From Malachius bipustulatus (lineage: Eukaryota > Arthropoda > Insecta > Coleoptera > Melyridae): DNA of 64,000 nucleotides. The DNA is taken from positions 21,824,001 through 21,888,000 of the forward strand of contig OU342631.1 of NCBI GenBank assembly GCA_910589415.1, written 5' to 3'. Under the pieces are notes generated by a model, which searched no databases, was not told where the DNA came from, and worked only from the letters and a program-made list of their open reading frames with translations. A program made the translations under genes and the position numbers. Shown piece after piece: positions 25,615 through 36,473 of this stretch (positions are counted from its first letter, which is position 1; each line of letters opens with the position of its first letter).

Positions 25615-26200
25615 ACTGATCCCACTGAGCAAGGAACATTACAAAATGTTACAGGAACATTACAATTTTGAGTTATGTCGAAAGTTGTGTAAATAAGTTA
25701 CTGCAATGTTTTAAGAACCTTACAAAGCAATATTTGAATAACGTTGATTGAGGCAACATTAGAGTTTGAATATTGAAACAACTTTGCCATAATAACGTTG
25801 CCGGAATGTGATTTTTGTCGGTTCTGTTGAATATTTCACGTAAATGTTGTTGCAACATAACGGCAAGCTTACAAAGCAATATTTGAATAAAGTTGATTGA
25901 GGCAACATTAGATTTTGAATATTGAAACAACGTTGCAATAATAACATTGCGGGGATGTGATTTTTGTCAGTTCTGTTGAATATTTCACGTATATGTTGTT
26001 GCAACATAACAGCAAGCTTACTAAGCAATATTTGAATAACGTTGGTTGAGGCAACTTTCGATTTGAAATATTGAAACAACGTTGAAATAATAACATTGCG
26101 GGGATGTGATTTTTGTTGGTTCTGCTGAATATTTCACGTAAATGTTGTTCCAACATAACAGCAAGCTTACAAAGCAAAATTATGGGAAAACTGGTTCAGG
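25615..26200. repeat. 149-bp tandem array next to a CCCACTGAGCAAG end
   Basis: TACAAAGCAATATTTGAATA occurs at 25721 and 25870, as TACTAAGCAA at 26019, and as TACAAAGCAA at 26168: a constant 149-bp period over three full units and part of a fourth. Each unit contains AACGTTGATTGAGGCAAC, ATAACATTGCGGGGATGTG and TGTTGTTGCAACATAAC. The array follows CCCACTGAGCAAGGAACATT (25621). That word is the reverse complement of the end at 38.88 kb, so both belong to one element family. The repeated minus-strand frames are a by-product of the repeat. Confidence 0.8.
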
Positions 26201-26429
26201 CATCATTACACTTATAACATTTAAGTGAGGTACCATTCAAAAATTGCTGGGCTGTAATAATTGTCAGGTTTGTAAAATATTGTACAAAAAACGTTTGCGC
26301 AACTTTTGTAAATCAACATTACATTGAAATTATTATTAATAATATAATAATTAAATAAATCATTATTATACAGACTGTTTAGTATAAGAACCGACACAGA
26401 GCAGAAGCGTGTAGGAGAACCCAAAATAT

Positions 26430-27394
26430 GATGATTTAACTCAACTTATCTCTGCACTAATAAGTTGCACACCTAAGAAGTTATCGGGTTTGAAAGTGGG
26501 GTTTCAAATTTCGAAATAAAATTAATATCTCAGTTGAACCTGAACTTAAAAAAAAAAATTGGGTACACGTTGTGAGTGTACCAAGAGCATTAATTTGAAA
26601 TAAGCAGAGTTATAAATTGTAGCATTTTAAAGGGTTGATAAGGATAATGATTCAGCCTTAAAATGTAAAAAAATTTCTTAACCCGTTGGCCGATTTAAGA
26701 AATTGTTACTTTGTCTTATGAAGAATTTAATTCTAAAACTTTGATTTTTCTTATTATTTTCCAAAAAACTTTGTATCTTTCGAAAAAATCCTAAAAACAA
26801 AAAAAATTAGGTTATGTATAGGTCTCAATATAATATCATCAAAAATTCAATAGTTGGTTTTTTAAATTGAATGTCAAAGTTGACGATCAGGAAAAAAGTT
26901 GAAAATTACAAAAAAAAATTTAAATAAGAAGAGAAAACGTTTGAGAATAAATTTTTTTTTGAATTTTTGATGATTGGATTATTAGGTAGGTTACATATAG
27001 CTGCTATATATATTTTTTAGTTTTTCGAGTTTTTGTGGAAAATTACAAACTTTATTGGAAAATATTAAGAGAAATGAAAGTTTTAGAATTAATTCTCATT
27101 AAAATACAATAAACAAAATAACAATTTCGCAAATCGGTCAACGGGTTAAAAAATTAAATTATGTAACATTTTAAGAGTGCATCATCTCTTATCAACCCTT
27201 TAAATGCTAAAATTTAACTCTACTTATTGTCAATGAATGCTCTTTGTACACTCACAACGTGTACCAAATTTGGTTTTTCTAAAGTTCAGGTACAACTGAC
27301 ATTAATTTTTTTCGAAATTTGAAACCCCACTTTCAACTCCTATAACTTCTCAGGGGTGCAACTTATTATAGAAAACTTGCGTTTAAATCACACA
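26430..27394. mobile_element. Foldback element D, nearly complete palindrome
   Basis: The left arm words AATAAGTTGCACACCTAAGAAG, GGGTACACGTTGTGAGTGTA and TTAACCCGTTGGCCGATTT have reverse complements in the right arm in mirror order. Pairing continues to near the centre (about 26910) through TCAAAAATTCAA/TTGAATTTTTGA. The arms are therefore about 450 bp each with almost no loop. The tips are degenerate. It abuts element E. Confidence 0.8.
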
Positions 27395-27395
27395 A

Positions 27396-27675
27396 TACAG
27401 GATGTTCATCAGCTAAGGGTACGTAGCGGCCATTCTAGAACCACTTGCTTTCGATTTTTTCAGAGAATTAAAAAAAATATATAATATATTGGGTATCCGC
27501 CGTAAAATAACAAAGTAGCTGTCGACTTCTGGTATTTACGGAAGTGCGACCATCTTGAAAATATTTTCAATGAATTTTTCTTGGTCACTTATGTTTGGAA
27601 AATTTTGATTTTGAGGCTAGGACCAACAGTTCCCGAGATATGGCCGCTCCGTACCCTGAGCTGAACACCCTGTAT
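27396..27675. mobile_element. MITE E (280 bp)
   Basis: It starts TACAGGATGTTCATCAGCTA with GGGTACGTAGCGGCC. It ends GGCCGCTCCGTACCCTGAGC, then TGAACACCCTGTA. The TIRs are about 35 bp and sit at TA. It is non-coding. Confidence 0.8.
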
Positions 27676-28111
27676 ATATACAATAATTATTATTCTTTGA
27701 TCATTGACAGTTTTTTTTTTTGTTCTTCTTATCTATTTTTACTTTTAGTCACCTGATCGATATATTCTTTCATTGCTCTGTAATTAGTTTGTCAAATAAC
27801 ACCCTGTACCCTGTATAAAAAATAGTGGTGTTAAAGTTGGGTGTTAAAAGGTTTCCTTGAAAACTGACGATTTATTTATTTGTTAGCTATGGAAACTCCG
27901 AGATCTGTTCCAGCATTAAAATCTTTGAAATATCAAATAACCTCTTGACGACTTACCTATATGTAAGCCCGCAAAAAATAATATACATACTTAACTATCT
28001 ATTTTCAATAATAAAAAAGATAATGGCTAAAATAAGAAATCGCGATTTTTCAGTTTTTTTTCAGGATATTTCAGCAATGACTGAAAATATCGTAATTTTT
28101 TTTCAGATTAT
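27676..28111. other. AT-rich spacer, no gene
   Basis: Contains CACCCTGTACCCTGTATA at about 27800, a further element tip. No gene. Confidence 0.4.
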
Positions 28112-28276
28112 TAGTGTATTTTTTAACAAAAAAATACACTATTGAGGACGACATCACTTTCCAAAAATCACCCAAACTCATCAAATGTCCACCGATCATG
28201 ACCCCCAGATTACGAAAAAGTGGTTTTCCAAAATTCACCTGCCCACGATATATATATATATATTTATATATATATT

Positions 28277-28309
<33 letters not shown>

Positions 28310-29327
28310 TTATATATATATATATTTCTCCAAAATCGCGAAATTTCGATTTTAAAAACGCTCCTGTGGCTTTATCTTTTAAGATTAGTGAACGAAATTT
28401 TGGGTCCTTGTAAAATTTGGGAATGACGTTGGATTTTCGTTGAAAAACTTTCCAAAAGTCCCATCACTTCTACAGGGTGTCCCTTCAAAATTCCAGGTAT
28501 CCGGTTTTTGTCATCTCATTTCAGGTCGCAGTTTTGAATCTAGGAGGCTGAAATTTTTGTGGGAGTAAGATATCCACAAGGAGTGGTCTGGTATTGCACT
28601 TGAGCAAAATCGGCCGAGCCGTTTCAAAATGGCGGCTATTTTAATTTTTTGGAAAATTGACTATTTTTGAATCCCTGTATGAGCAAGATGGCAAAAAAAC
28701 TTTGAAATAAAATTAACAGGATTTGAAGAAAATTATTGGAAATTTGAGTTAATGCAATAAAATTAGCATATTTTCCATTAATAAGCCAGTGTCGTGGGTA
28801 GGAAAAAGGGTGAAAATGTGTCAATTCTATAACCGTTTATGAGTCCATTTTTGAAGAAGTTGAACCGAAATTTTCAATTTTTTTTTGCTTTAACATATAA
28901 TTTGATGTCTTAGCTTCAATTCGCCTCGATTAATGTAGCACTTTAAACGAAAAACAAAAAAGTTTTTCGCTTGTGCAAAATTAGCTTGCACTTATTAAAT
29001 CGATGAAATGGTTCGCAATTTCTTTTTTATTTTTTTCCACATTCAATTATGAATGGTTCTGAAAATTAGAAGAGCAAACGCAACAACAATTAAATCACCT
29101 ACATGCAGGTGAAAAAAGTATTCAAATTGGTTTTTTAATAACAAAGATACGACCAGTTTAAAAAATAAAATGTGTAGGATGAAGTATTGGACGTACTACA
29201 TATACCTACTCGATCATCGCTACATATTTGAAAGGCACCTTTAACTCAGTTGGTTAGGCAAGCGAACCCTTGCCTAAATAGTAAACTGTTGATGCGGGTT
29301 CGAAACCACGAGAGGGTTATTCTTTTT
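28112..29327. repeat. 1.2-kb tandem duplication, copy 1
   Basis: This unit repeats immediately at 29328 with an offset of 1216 bp at the left and 1214 bp at the right. The difference lies in the TA microsatellite. By eye I found one substitution (T/A at about 28586 versus 29800), so the copies are nearly identical. The unit begins with a perfect 30-base palindrome (TAGTGTATTTTTT, AAC, then its complement). It contains a (TA)n tract at about 28247-28327 and an inverted copy of the 21.7-23.6 kb repeat, and it ends with a tRNA-like segment. Confidence 0.9.
28247..28327. repeat. (TA)n microsatellite with interspersed TTTA
   Basis: An almost pure alternating TA tract. The copy in the second duplicate (29463-29541) is about 2 bp shorter. 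The Tyr-Ile repeat ORFs across it are artefacts. Confidence 0.9.
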
Positions 29328-29328
29328 T
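29234..29328 (+). other. tRNA-like pol III promoter / tRNA-derived SINE head, copy 1
   Basis: A TAACTCAGTTGG box A-like motif (from about 29242) is followed by a perfect box B, GGTTCGAAACC (29297-29307), and by a T-rich terminator TTCTTTTTT (29320-29328). Spacing is tRNA-like. The T-stem flanks (GCGGG/CCACG) do not pair and the acceptor ends do not match. This is a tRNA relic or SINE head, not a working tRNA gene. Confidence 0.6.
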
Positions 29329-29492
29329 AGTGTATTTTTTAACAAAAAAATACACTATTGAGGACGACATCACTTTCCAAAAATCACCCAAACTCATCAA
29401 ATGTCCACCGATCATGACCCCCAGATTACGAAAAAGTGGTTTTCCAAAATTCACCTGCCCACGATATATATATATATATTTATATATATATT

Positions 29493-29523
<31 letters not shown>

Positions 29524-30543
29524 TTATATATATATATATTTCTCCAAAATCGCGAAATTTCGATTTTAAAAACGCTCCTGTGGCTTTATCTTTTAAGATT
29601 AGTGAACGAAATTTTGGGTCCTTGTAAAATTTGGGAATGACGTTGGATTTTCGTTGAAAAACTTTCCAAAAGTCCCATCACTTCTACAGGGTGTCCCTTC
29701 AAAATTCCAGGTATCCGGTTTTTGTCATCTCATTTCAGGTCGCAGTTTTGAATCTAGGAGGCTGAAATTTTTGTGGGAGTAAGATATCCACAAGGAGTGG
29801 TCAGGTATTGCACTTGAGCAAAATCGGCCGAGCCGTTTCAAAATGGCGGCTATTTTAATTTTTTGGAAAATTGACTATTTTTGAATCCCTGTATGAGCAA
29901 GATGGCAAAAAAACTTTGAAATAAAATTAACAGGATTTGAAGAAAATTATTGGAAATTTGAGTTAATGCAATAAAATTAGCATATTTTCCATTAATAAGC
30001 CAGTGTCGTGGGTAGGAAAAAGGGTGAAAATGTGTCAATTCTATAACCGTTTATGAGTCCATTTTTGAAGAAGTTGAACCGAAATTTTCAATTTTTTTTT
30101 GCTTTAACATATAATTTGATGTCTTAGCTTCAATTCGCCTCGATTAATGTAGCACTTTAAACGAAAAACAAAAAAGTTTTTCGCTTGTGCAAAATTAGCT
30201 TGCACTTATTAAATCGATGAAATGGTTCGCAATTTCTTTTTTATTTTTTTCCACATTCAATTATGAATGGTTCTGAAAATTAGAAGAGCAAACGCAACAA
30301 CAATTAAATCACCTACATGCAGGTGAAAAAAGTATTCAAATTGGTTTTTTAATAACAAAGATACGACCAGTTTAAAAAATAAAATGTGTAGGATGAAGTA
30401 TTGGACGTACTACATATACCTACTCGATCATCGCTACATATTTGAAAGGCACCTTTAACTCAGTTGGTTAGGCAAGCGAACCCTTGCCTAAATAGTAAAC
30501 TGTTGATGCGGGTTCGAAACCACGAGAGGGTTATTCTTTTTTT
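29328..30543. repeat. 1.2-kb tandem duplication, copy 2
   Basis: This is the second copy of the unit starting at 28112, with the same 30-base palindrome (29328-29357), TA tract, inverted dispersed repeat and tRNA-like end. It is followed by unrelated sequence from 30545. Confidence 0.9.
30448..30543 (+). other. tRNA-like pol III promoter / SINE head, copy 2
   Basis: Same sequence as the tRNA-like segment at 29234. Box B is at 30511-30521 and the T-run starts at about 30535. It leads into the 154-bp repeat. Confidence 0.6.
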
Positions 30544-30544
30544 T

Positions 30545-30852
30545 GGTAGGTAGGTGGTTTTCCGCTTTTCCGCCCCAAAAAATCGGATTATTTTTTCATT
30601 ATATTCATTATAAAAAAAAAATAGGAAGAAAATATTTATTATTGAATCGCATAAAAATACACTATTTCTGCGATTGATGCGCAAGAAGGTTTTATTTTGG
30701 TAGGTAGGTGGTTTTCCGCTTTTCCGCCCCAAAAAATCGGATTATTTTTTCATTATATTCATTATAAAAAAAAAATAGGAAGAAAATATTTATTATTGAA
30801 TCGCATAAAAATACACTATTTCTGCGATTGATGCGCAAGAAGGTTTTATTAA
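30545..30852. repeat. 154-bp tandem duplication (two copies)
   Basis: GGTAGGTAGGTGGTTTTCCG begins at 30545 and again at 30699. The intervening sequence is identical by eye. Each copy ends in ATTTCTGCGATTGATGCGCA AGAAGG. That block occurs inverted at 22077-22130, linking this segment to the 21.7-kb repeat family. Confidence 0.9.
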
Positions 30853-31390
30853 GCGTAAAATTGTGCAGCTTTTATCTAATTTCACCGACCTTGTATCTCT
30901 AACCAACCGGTTTCCGAGATCCTGAACCACCTGCTATCTGGGACACCTGTATAATATTTATAGTTAATATTTGTTTTTTTTATCAAAATGATCAATTACT
31001 AATAATAAGAAGTAAGAATCGTATCACACCTGAGGAGCTGAAAATGCTAAAAATAACATTCATAGATAGGTAGAAATAAAAAATATAGGTACCTATGTAC
31101 CTATAAAAAATATATTATTATTATAAATAAGTCACGTTTGTCTTCCGTGCAACGTGTTTATTTTATAGAGCTGAGAAATAGAATAGAAATGATTTGAAAT
31201 GAATGAATGGAATAATGGAATGGAATGTCTGTCTAAGGAATGTCTCATGCAGTCAGAGAGCGACCACAGCAGAAGACAAAAGAATAAAACAAAGCGTAGC
31301 ATCAACATCCAACATCTGGTTTACATAAAATATGGCTCAGCGATTGAAATTATAAGGAATGCATTTCTGGACCTGGACTAGCACTATAGT
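30853..31390. other. AT-rich spacer, no gene
   Basis: Contains a GGACACCTGTATAATA element tip at about 30940 and GAATGAATGGAATAATGGAATGGAA short repeats at 31198-31226. No gene. Confidence 0.45.
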
Positions 31391-32650
31391 CAGTGTTGCC
31401 AGCTTGGTAGATTTTCTACCGGATCTAGTAAAATTCTTAACAGCCCTAGCAGTACTTAGTCAAAATTTATATCTAGTGGCTATAGTGGATTTTCTAGTAG
31501 ATTTGAATTTTTCTGATAGAAAATCTAATGAAAATGACAATGAAGGAAAAAAATAAAAGCGAATAACACCTCATCCAATATGAACTACATATACATATTA
31601 TGTATTACACCGACTTATTATTAATCTATTATAATCAGTAGTAGTAAGTACCCAGAGTGTTTAATGATAATAATTGTATGTCAATATTGAAATAATAATG
31701 ACGTCAAATAAATCATGTGTTAAATATTCTTGGGCTGAAGTTAAAAAAAAGGTAATTATATACATCCGCGGCTCCTAAGTTTCATTAATTTTTTCGGGAC
31801 GGAGGAGCGATATAGGGATGCTGGGTGGGTAAGAAGCTAAAAACAGCCATTGCAAACTGATATTAAGGTCACAACTAAGGCCTCTTTGGCACTACGGTCA
31901 AATTTCTATTTTTTTTCACTTTCAGGGCAAGGAAAATCTTCGAGATTAACAGTAGCACGATTTTTATTTTGAATTTTACATTTATTTTGCATTTATATTC
32001 CAAAAATCGTAACATCATTCCCTGTCGTCTTTTCACGATATGAAAAAGCGGATATAATGCGAATACGTGACTGTATACGTTTCAAAGCGCTTGGCATTGT
32101 CCTCAAGTGGTTACTTCCCAAACTCGACGTATGTAATCATCGCATCTACCAGGCCCGTACTATAACGTTACAGAGTGGTAATAAGGAATCTTTTAGTTTT
32201 GCCAGTTTGAAATTCAAAAATTCAAATCTACCGCCGAATATATTTTACCTTGCCGTGTCCTGAGCTCCTGAATAAATGAATACTTTTTTGTAGTTTGGAT
32301 TTGGACTGGGTTGGGTGTTTATTTTTATTAATAGAGTTGAGGGATCCTAAGTTGTTTTCAAGTTTTCATTTTATTCGTGTGCGTAAATTTTCATGTGCTG
32401 GCAAAATTCATGACCTTGAATGTTGGAACATTTTTTATTTTTTCCATGTGCATAAATTTTAATTACCTGGGGAAAATGTGTGACCTTGAATTGTTAAAAA
32501 AAACACTGTTTCTGGGGGGGACTCCTTCCAATAACCCCCCCCCCCATCACCTCGCGATGGGATTTGCCTGTAAAAATTTAATCTAATAGAATTTTTTGTA
32601 GAAAATCATTGATGATTAGTGAGTAGAATAAATTTAACCTGGCAACACTG
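31391..32650. mobile_element. TIR element with CAGTGTTGCCAG ends
   Basis: CAGTGTTGCCAG (31391-31402) and CTGGCAACACTG (32639-32650) form a perfect 12-bp inverted pair 1.26 kb apart. CAGTG-type tips occur in hAT-like and other DNA transposons, but I see no transposase and no clear 8-bp target duplication. An ~84-bp imperfect tandem repeat (CATGTG..AAATTTT, GACCTTGAAT) lies at 32380-32500. G- and C-runs follow at 32512-32545. The 68-codon frame at 32057 is unrecognised. Confidence 0.5.
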
Positions 32651-32689
32651 AACACTATCGAGCAGTGCTAGCAGGAGCCAGTTAGGGTA

Positions 32690-32944
32690 GGATGGGGAAA
32701 AGGAACTAAAACTAAAAACTAAACTAGACAGACAGACTACTCAGACTATAGACTAGAGGACTAGACTAGAACTAGAACTAGTAAGTAGAGGATGTAGATA
32801 AGTTGAAAAGAAATTGGAAATTGTTTATTATTGTTATTCTTCTGTGAAGTGTGAGTGAAGTAAGACTAAGAAGTGGTTCGTTGTGTTATCAGTAAAAATC
32901 CGACATCGATATTAACTAATCATTTTTTAGAAATAAATGCGCAG
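32690..32944 (+). other. Possible untranslated first exon with a perfect splice donor
   Basis: The sequence is rich in ACTAGA/ACTAAAA words and ends AAATGCGCAG|GTAAGT, a perfect 5' splice-site consensus (cut after 32944). The start is unknown; I place it after the TIR element. No open frame of note is present. It could be a 5' leader of the exon-like segments at 36.2 and 37.3 kb, or chance. Confidence 0.25.
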
Positions 32945-32950
32945 GTAAGT

Positions 32951-33919
32951 TAAGTACCTATTAACTTTTATTACTTATAATATTTTTTAATCGTATCTAC
33001 ATACCGGGTGCACAGAATAAAACAATGTGCCGGGTGACTGACCATACTCCTGTTCATAGAACACTAGCTATAATAATATAGCTATAATATAATATTAATA
33101 TTAATAACAACCTACGTCAAAATATCTACTTTGACAATGATGGGTAACAAAATTAATTTCGTTAACATTAAAAATATTTTGGATTATGAATTAGGCAATG
33201 TCCTTTATACCTACCTAGTACCTACATTATAAATAGGTATACTCGTATTGTCAGCCACTCGGTATCGGTATAGGTATTTTTATACAGTCAACAAACAAAA
33301 ATATTGCATACTCATACTTATAAATTTTTTTAACTTAAAATGGTTAATACACATTTAACGTTTAATTGAAAAATAACAACAATAATTACGTTAGTCAATA
33401 TGCAATAGACAAAATTTTGCCGATAGCAGGTCACTTAATTTTAAACATTTTTTTCTTTATAAACATATGTGTTTGATTCGCTTTTGTTTAGATTAGATGT
33501 TGTAAGTAAGTATTAAAAAAAAATTCTATATTTTAGCAACAGAGAGTACGTTGAATAAAAATTGTCATCAGTTGACATAATTATGACAATAATTAATTTT
33601 TGGTCACGTTTTAAACGCGTTGAATTCAGGGAACGATAGTAAATCGAAAAATAATATGTAGGTAGGTATGAGTAAAAATAATATTTAAAAAATAAGAATT
33701 TTTTCCACTGTATTTTCTCAACGAAGCATAATTATTTCATTATTTCCTGAATATAGTTCATAAAGCAAACTCCGAGGCAAGAAACTCATTTATTATTTAT
33801 TATTTTTTGATTCTCTATCATTCCCCGAATTTAACGCATTTTTAAAACTGGATTACGTGTAGGTATATTCCTCAGTTCAGAATACATAAATGCATTTTTA
33901 ATGCAAAACTTTCACTCTA
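32951..33919. other. AT-rich stretch, no gene
   Basis: Nothing recognisable apart from TACCTA/TAGGTA runs. Confidence 0.45.
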
Positions 33920-35095
33920 TACAGGCTGTCCCACGACATGACTGCCATAGCTTAAGGGTAGGTGTAGTTTTTCAAGGCGATTCAGGATCTGGTTTTGAAA
34001 TTTTCCTGAGGCCCTTCGTTTCGATTATACAGGGTGATTTGTGCAATTTACCGAAATCTTTGATGAGCGATATCTTTTGAACGAATTGATCGAATTTAAC
34101 GAAATTTGGTAAATATGCTCTACTAATGGCACTTAATACCCGCATTTTTCACCGATCCGAAAACTGCAGGGCCGTACTTATTTTTTTGTTATCTTTCGGT
34201 TTTGTCGAAAAGTTCACCCTGTATGCGCATTTTATTCAAAGTTTGGTGCCATTTTCTAAAACTACGTGAAAAATGCTACAATTGTGGTAAAAAAATACTT
34301 GGCATCATTAAACTGAATCGAGAAGAAAATTCAGTTTTTTAGTTTTTTATTCGGGATTTCATGACTTTGACCATTACCTGCACTGAATTGTAGTTTTTCG
34401 TCCCAACATTTGTGTTGATATTTTTCTTCCTGTTTCGTTTATGTGGATACTTATTTGTCTATGTGGTAATGTGTTAAATTTTGTTATTTATTTTGCTGTT
34501 AAAACTTATTCTTAGCTCGAAACAATCTGTAGAAGGGTCCCCAATCTTGGCTAAATCTGTAGATAAAGTAAATTTATTTGAAATAACTACAAAATACGCA
34601 AGTTTTAAAAAACCACATTTGATTTTTCTTCAATTATTATGAACAACACATGAATTGAAATTCCGAATAAAAAACTAAAAAACTGAATTTTCTTCTCGAT
34701 TCAATTTAATGATGCCAAGTATTTCTACCATAATTGTAGCATTTTTCACGTAGTTTTAGAAAATGGCACCAAAATTTGAATAAAATGCATACAGGGTGAA
34801 CTTTGCGACAAAACCGAAAGATATCAAAAAAATAAGTACGGCCCTGCAGTTTTCGAGTCGGCGAAAAATGCGAGGTATTAAGTGTCATTAGTAGAGCATA
34901 TCTACCAAATTTCGTTAAATTCGATCAATTCGTTCAAAAGATATCGCTCATCAAAGATTTCGGCAAATTTCACAAATCACCCTGTATAATCGAAACGAAG
35001 GGCCTCAGGAAAATTTCAAAACCAGATCCTGAATCGCCTTGAAAAACTACACCTACCCTTAAGCTATGACAGTCCATGTCGTGGGACACCCTGTA
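33920..35095. mobile_element. Foldback element F (1.18 kb)
   Basis: It starts TACAGGCTGTCCCACGACAT and ends ATGTCGTGGGACACCCTGTA. The arms run about 450 bp with high identity, for example GGGTAGGTGTAGTTTTTCAA at the left and its complement at about 35040. Inner copies of ATACAGGGTG (34028 and 34790) show that a smaller tip is nested in each arm. The loop is AT-rich and non-coding. It is the same family as element L at 50.6 kb. Confidence 0.9.
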
Positions 35096-35293
35096 TATGT
35101 GTCAAACAAATAATTAAAACGACTCAAAAATTAATTATCGTCTTATGACAACTGGCATTTTATTTATTCATTAGCCTACTTTTGTTAAAACATGGAGATA
35201 TAAATATTTTTTTAATGCTTGCAACTTCTAAATAAAAGCGAATCGAACCCATGTTTATTGAAAAAGAATATGTTTAAAATTAAGTGACCTATA

Positions 35294-35959
35294 TACAGTG
35301 TGTTTCACTTTAAATGTAATCACCTCAATAACTTTTTTTTTATGAATTAAAAAAAAAAAAATTTTTCTTTATATGTAAAGCTCCCGAAGCTTTCTAACTG
35401 AGCAAACAACATTTTAGCCGTAGCAAATCACTATAGCCTACTATGATCAAAATTAGAGCTGAAAAAAAAAACATACATATTAGGCATTTTTTTTCTGGAA
35501 AATTTTATTTAAAAAAGTTGTTCAAAATAAATAACCTCAAACCCGGAAATCTCGAGTTTCATTGAACACAAAATATCCCAAAAAAAATTTCAAGACTATT
35601 ATTTCAATTTTATTATTTCAATTTTATTCTTACAAGATTGCCATGATTTATGAAGAATAGGTAGGGGATAGGAGATATTTAATAAAAATTATGAGAACAC
35701 CGTCATAATATTTATGCTAATTATCTTGTGTTTCTTTTTTTTCAACCAACTTTGAGATTTAGGGGTTTGAGGTTATTTCATAGAAACTTTTTTAAATAAA
35801 ATTTTCCGAAAAAAAAATCCTGAAAACATGACTGAACAAATTTTCAGACTTGTAGTCTAATTATTTTACCATTTAATTGTTACTTATTGCCCAAAGGTTC
35901 TAGCGCCGCACCCTATTATCTGCCAAAGTTTGTCTTAGAGCTAAACAGAACAACCTGTA
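35294..35959. mobile_element. Foldback element G, degraded
   Basis: The left end TACAGTGTGTTTCACTTTAA matches element I. Inner inverted words are AACCTCAAACCCGGAAATCTC and GAGATTTAGGGGTTTGAGGTT. The right tip is only CCTGTA (35954-35959) and the outer right arm no longer matches, so this copy is damaged or recombined. Confidence 0.6.
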
Positions 35960-36156
35960 TAATAAGTCTTGAATTAATAATAATAACTTTTAATTAAACG
36001 TTTTGTTTTATAAGTTTTAAATCTTACTGTTTGCATTTGTGGAAAATTCAAAGGAAAAAAAATTAATGGATAATATGAATCGAAATAATATTTGAAATAT
36101 TTTTCGGAACACTTTTATTGTTATAAAATTCTCTTTGAAATTAAGTTTATTTCTAG

Positions 36157-36317
36157 CTGCAGTTTCTCAAATTGTCCGACGGAGCAAAATCCAAGGATGA
36201 TGCCTTTAGAAAACATGCATTTTCTATTTATTTGGGACAATGTACCTACTGTTCTTGGACCGCAAAGAATGGAAATCATTTCAAGCTGAGCCATTTAAAT
36301 GTTACGAATCATGAATA
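36157..36317 (+). pseudogene. Exon-like segment of a FAR1/ZSWIM-like gene, part 1
   Basis: Bordered by TTTATTTCTAG| on the left and |GTAAGTGA on the right, it is open in one frame for 53 codons. The protein includes DDAFRKHAFSIYLGQ, CTYC and HLNVTNHEY. A [FC].F.I...L......NHE-type ending is typical of the N-terminal zinc-binding FAR1-like domain of ZSWIM/transposon-derived proteins expanded in insects. This is a family judgement from memory. The exon ends with two leftover bases (TA). Joined to part 2 it gives a stop or a shifted frame, so the gene is probably broken. There is no nearby start codon in frame. Confidence 0.4.
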
Positions 36318-36473
36318 GTAAGTGATTTTTTTAAGTTTACCTATAAAAAATAGTTCAATTGTAATACCTAAGTATGGAATGCGTGAAACTTTTAATAAAG
36401 TAATTGTATTATTAGAAAGTCATTTATTGTAACTATGTGTTATTAATAATAATTAATGCTATAAGTAATAATA

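Noticed and set aside
25673..26177. Repeating minus-strand ORFs suggesting a repeat protein
   Set aside because: They follow from the 149-bp tandem array. 149 is not a multiple of three, so the frames shift between units.
25615..26200. CRISPR array
   Set aside because: Repeats are contiguous 149-bp units without unique spacers, in a eukaryotic repeat context.
28114..28426. Tyr-Ile repeat ORFs in both duplicates
   Set aside because: They are translations of a (TA)n microsatellite.
29234..29328. Functional tRNA gene
   Set aside because: A and B boxes are present, but the T-stem and acceptor ends do not pair and no anticodon arm forms.
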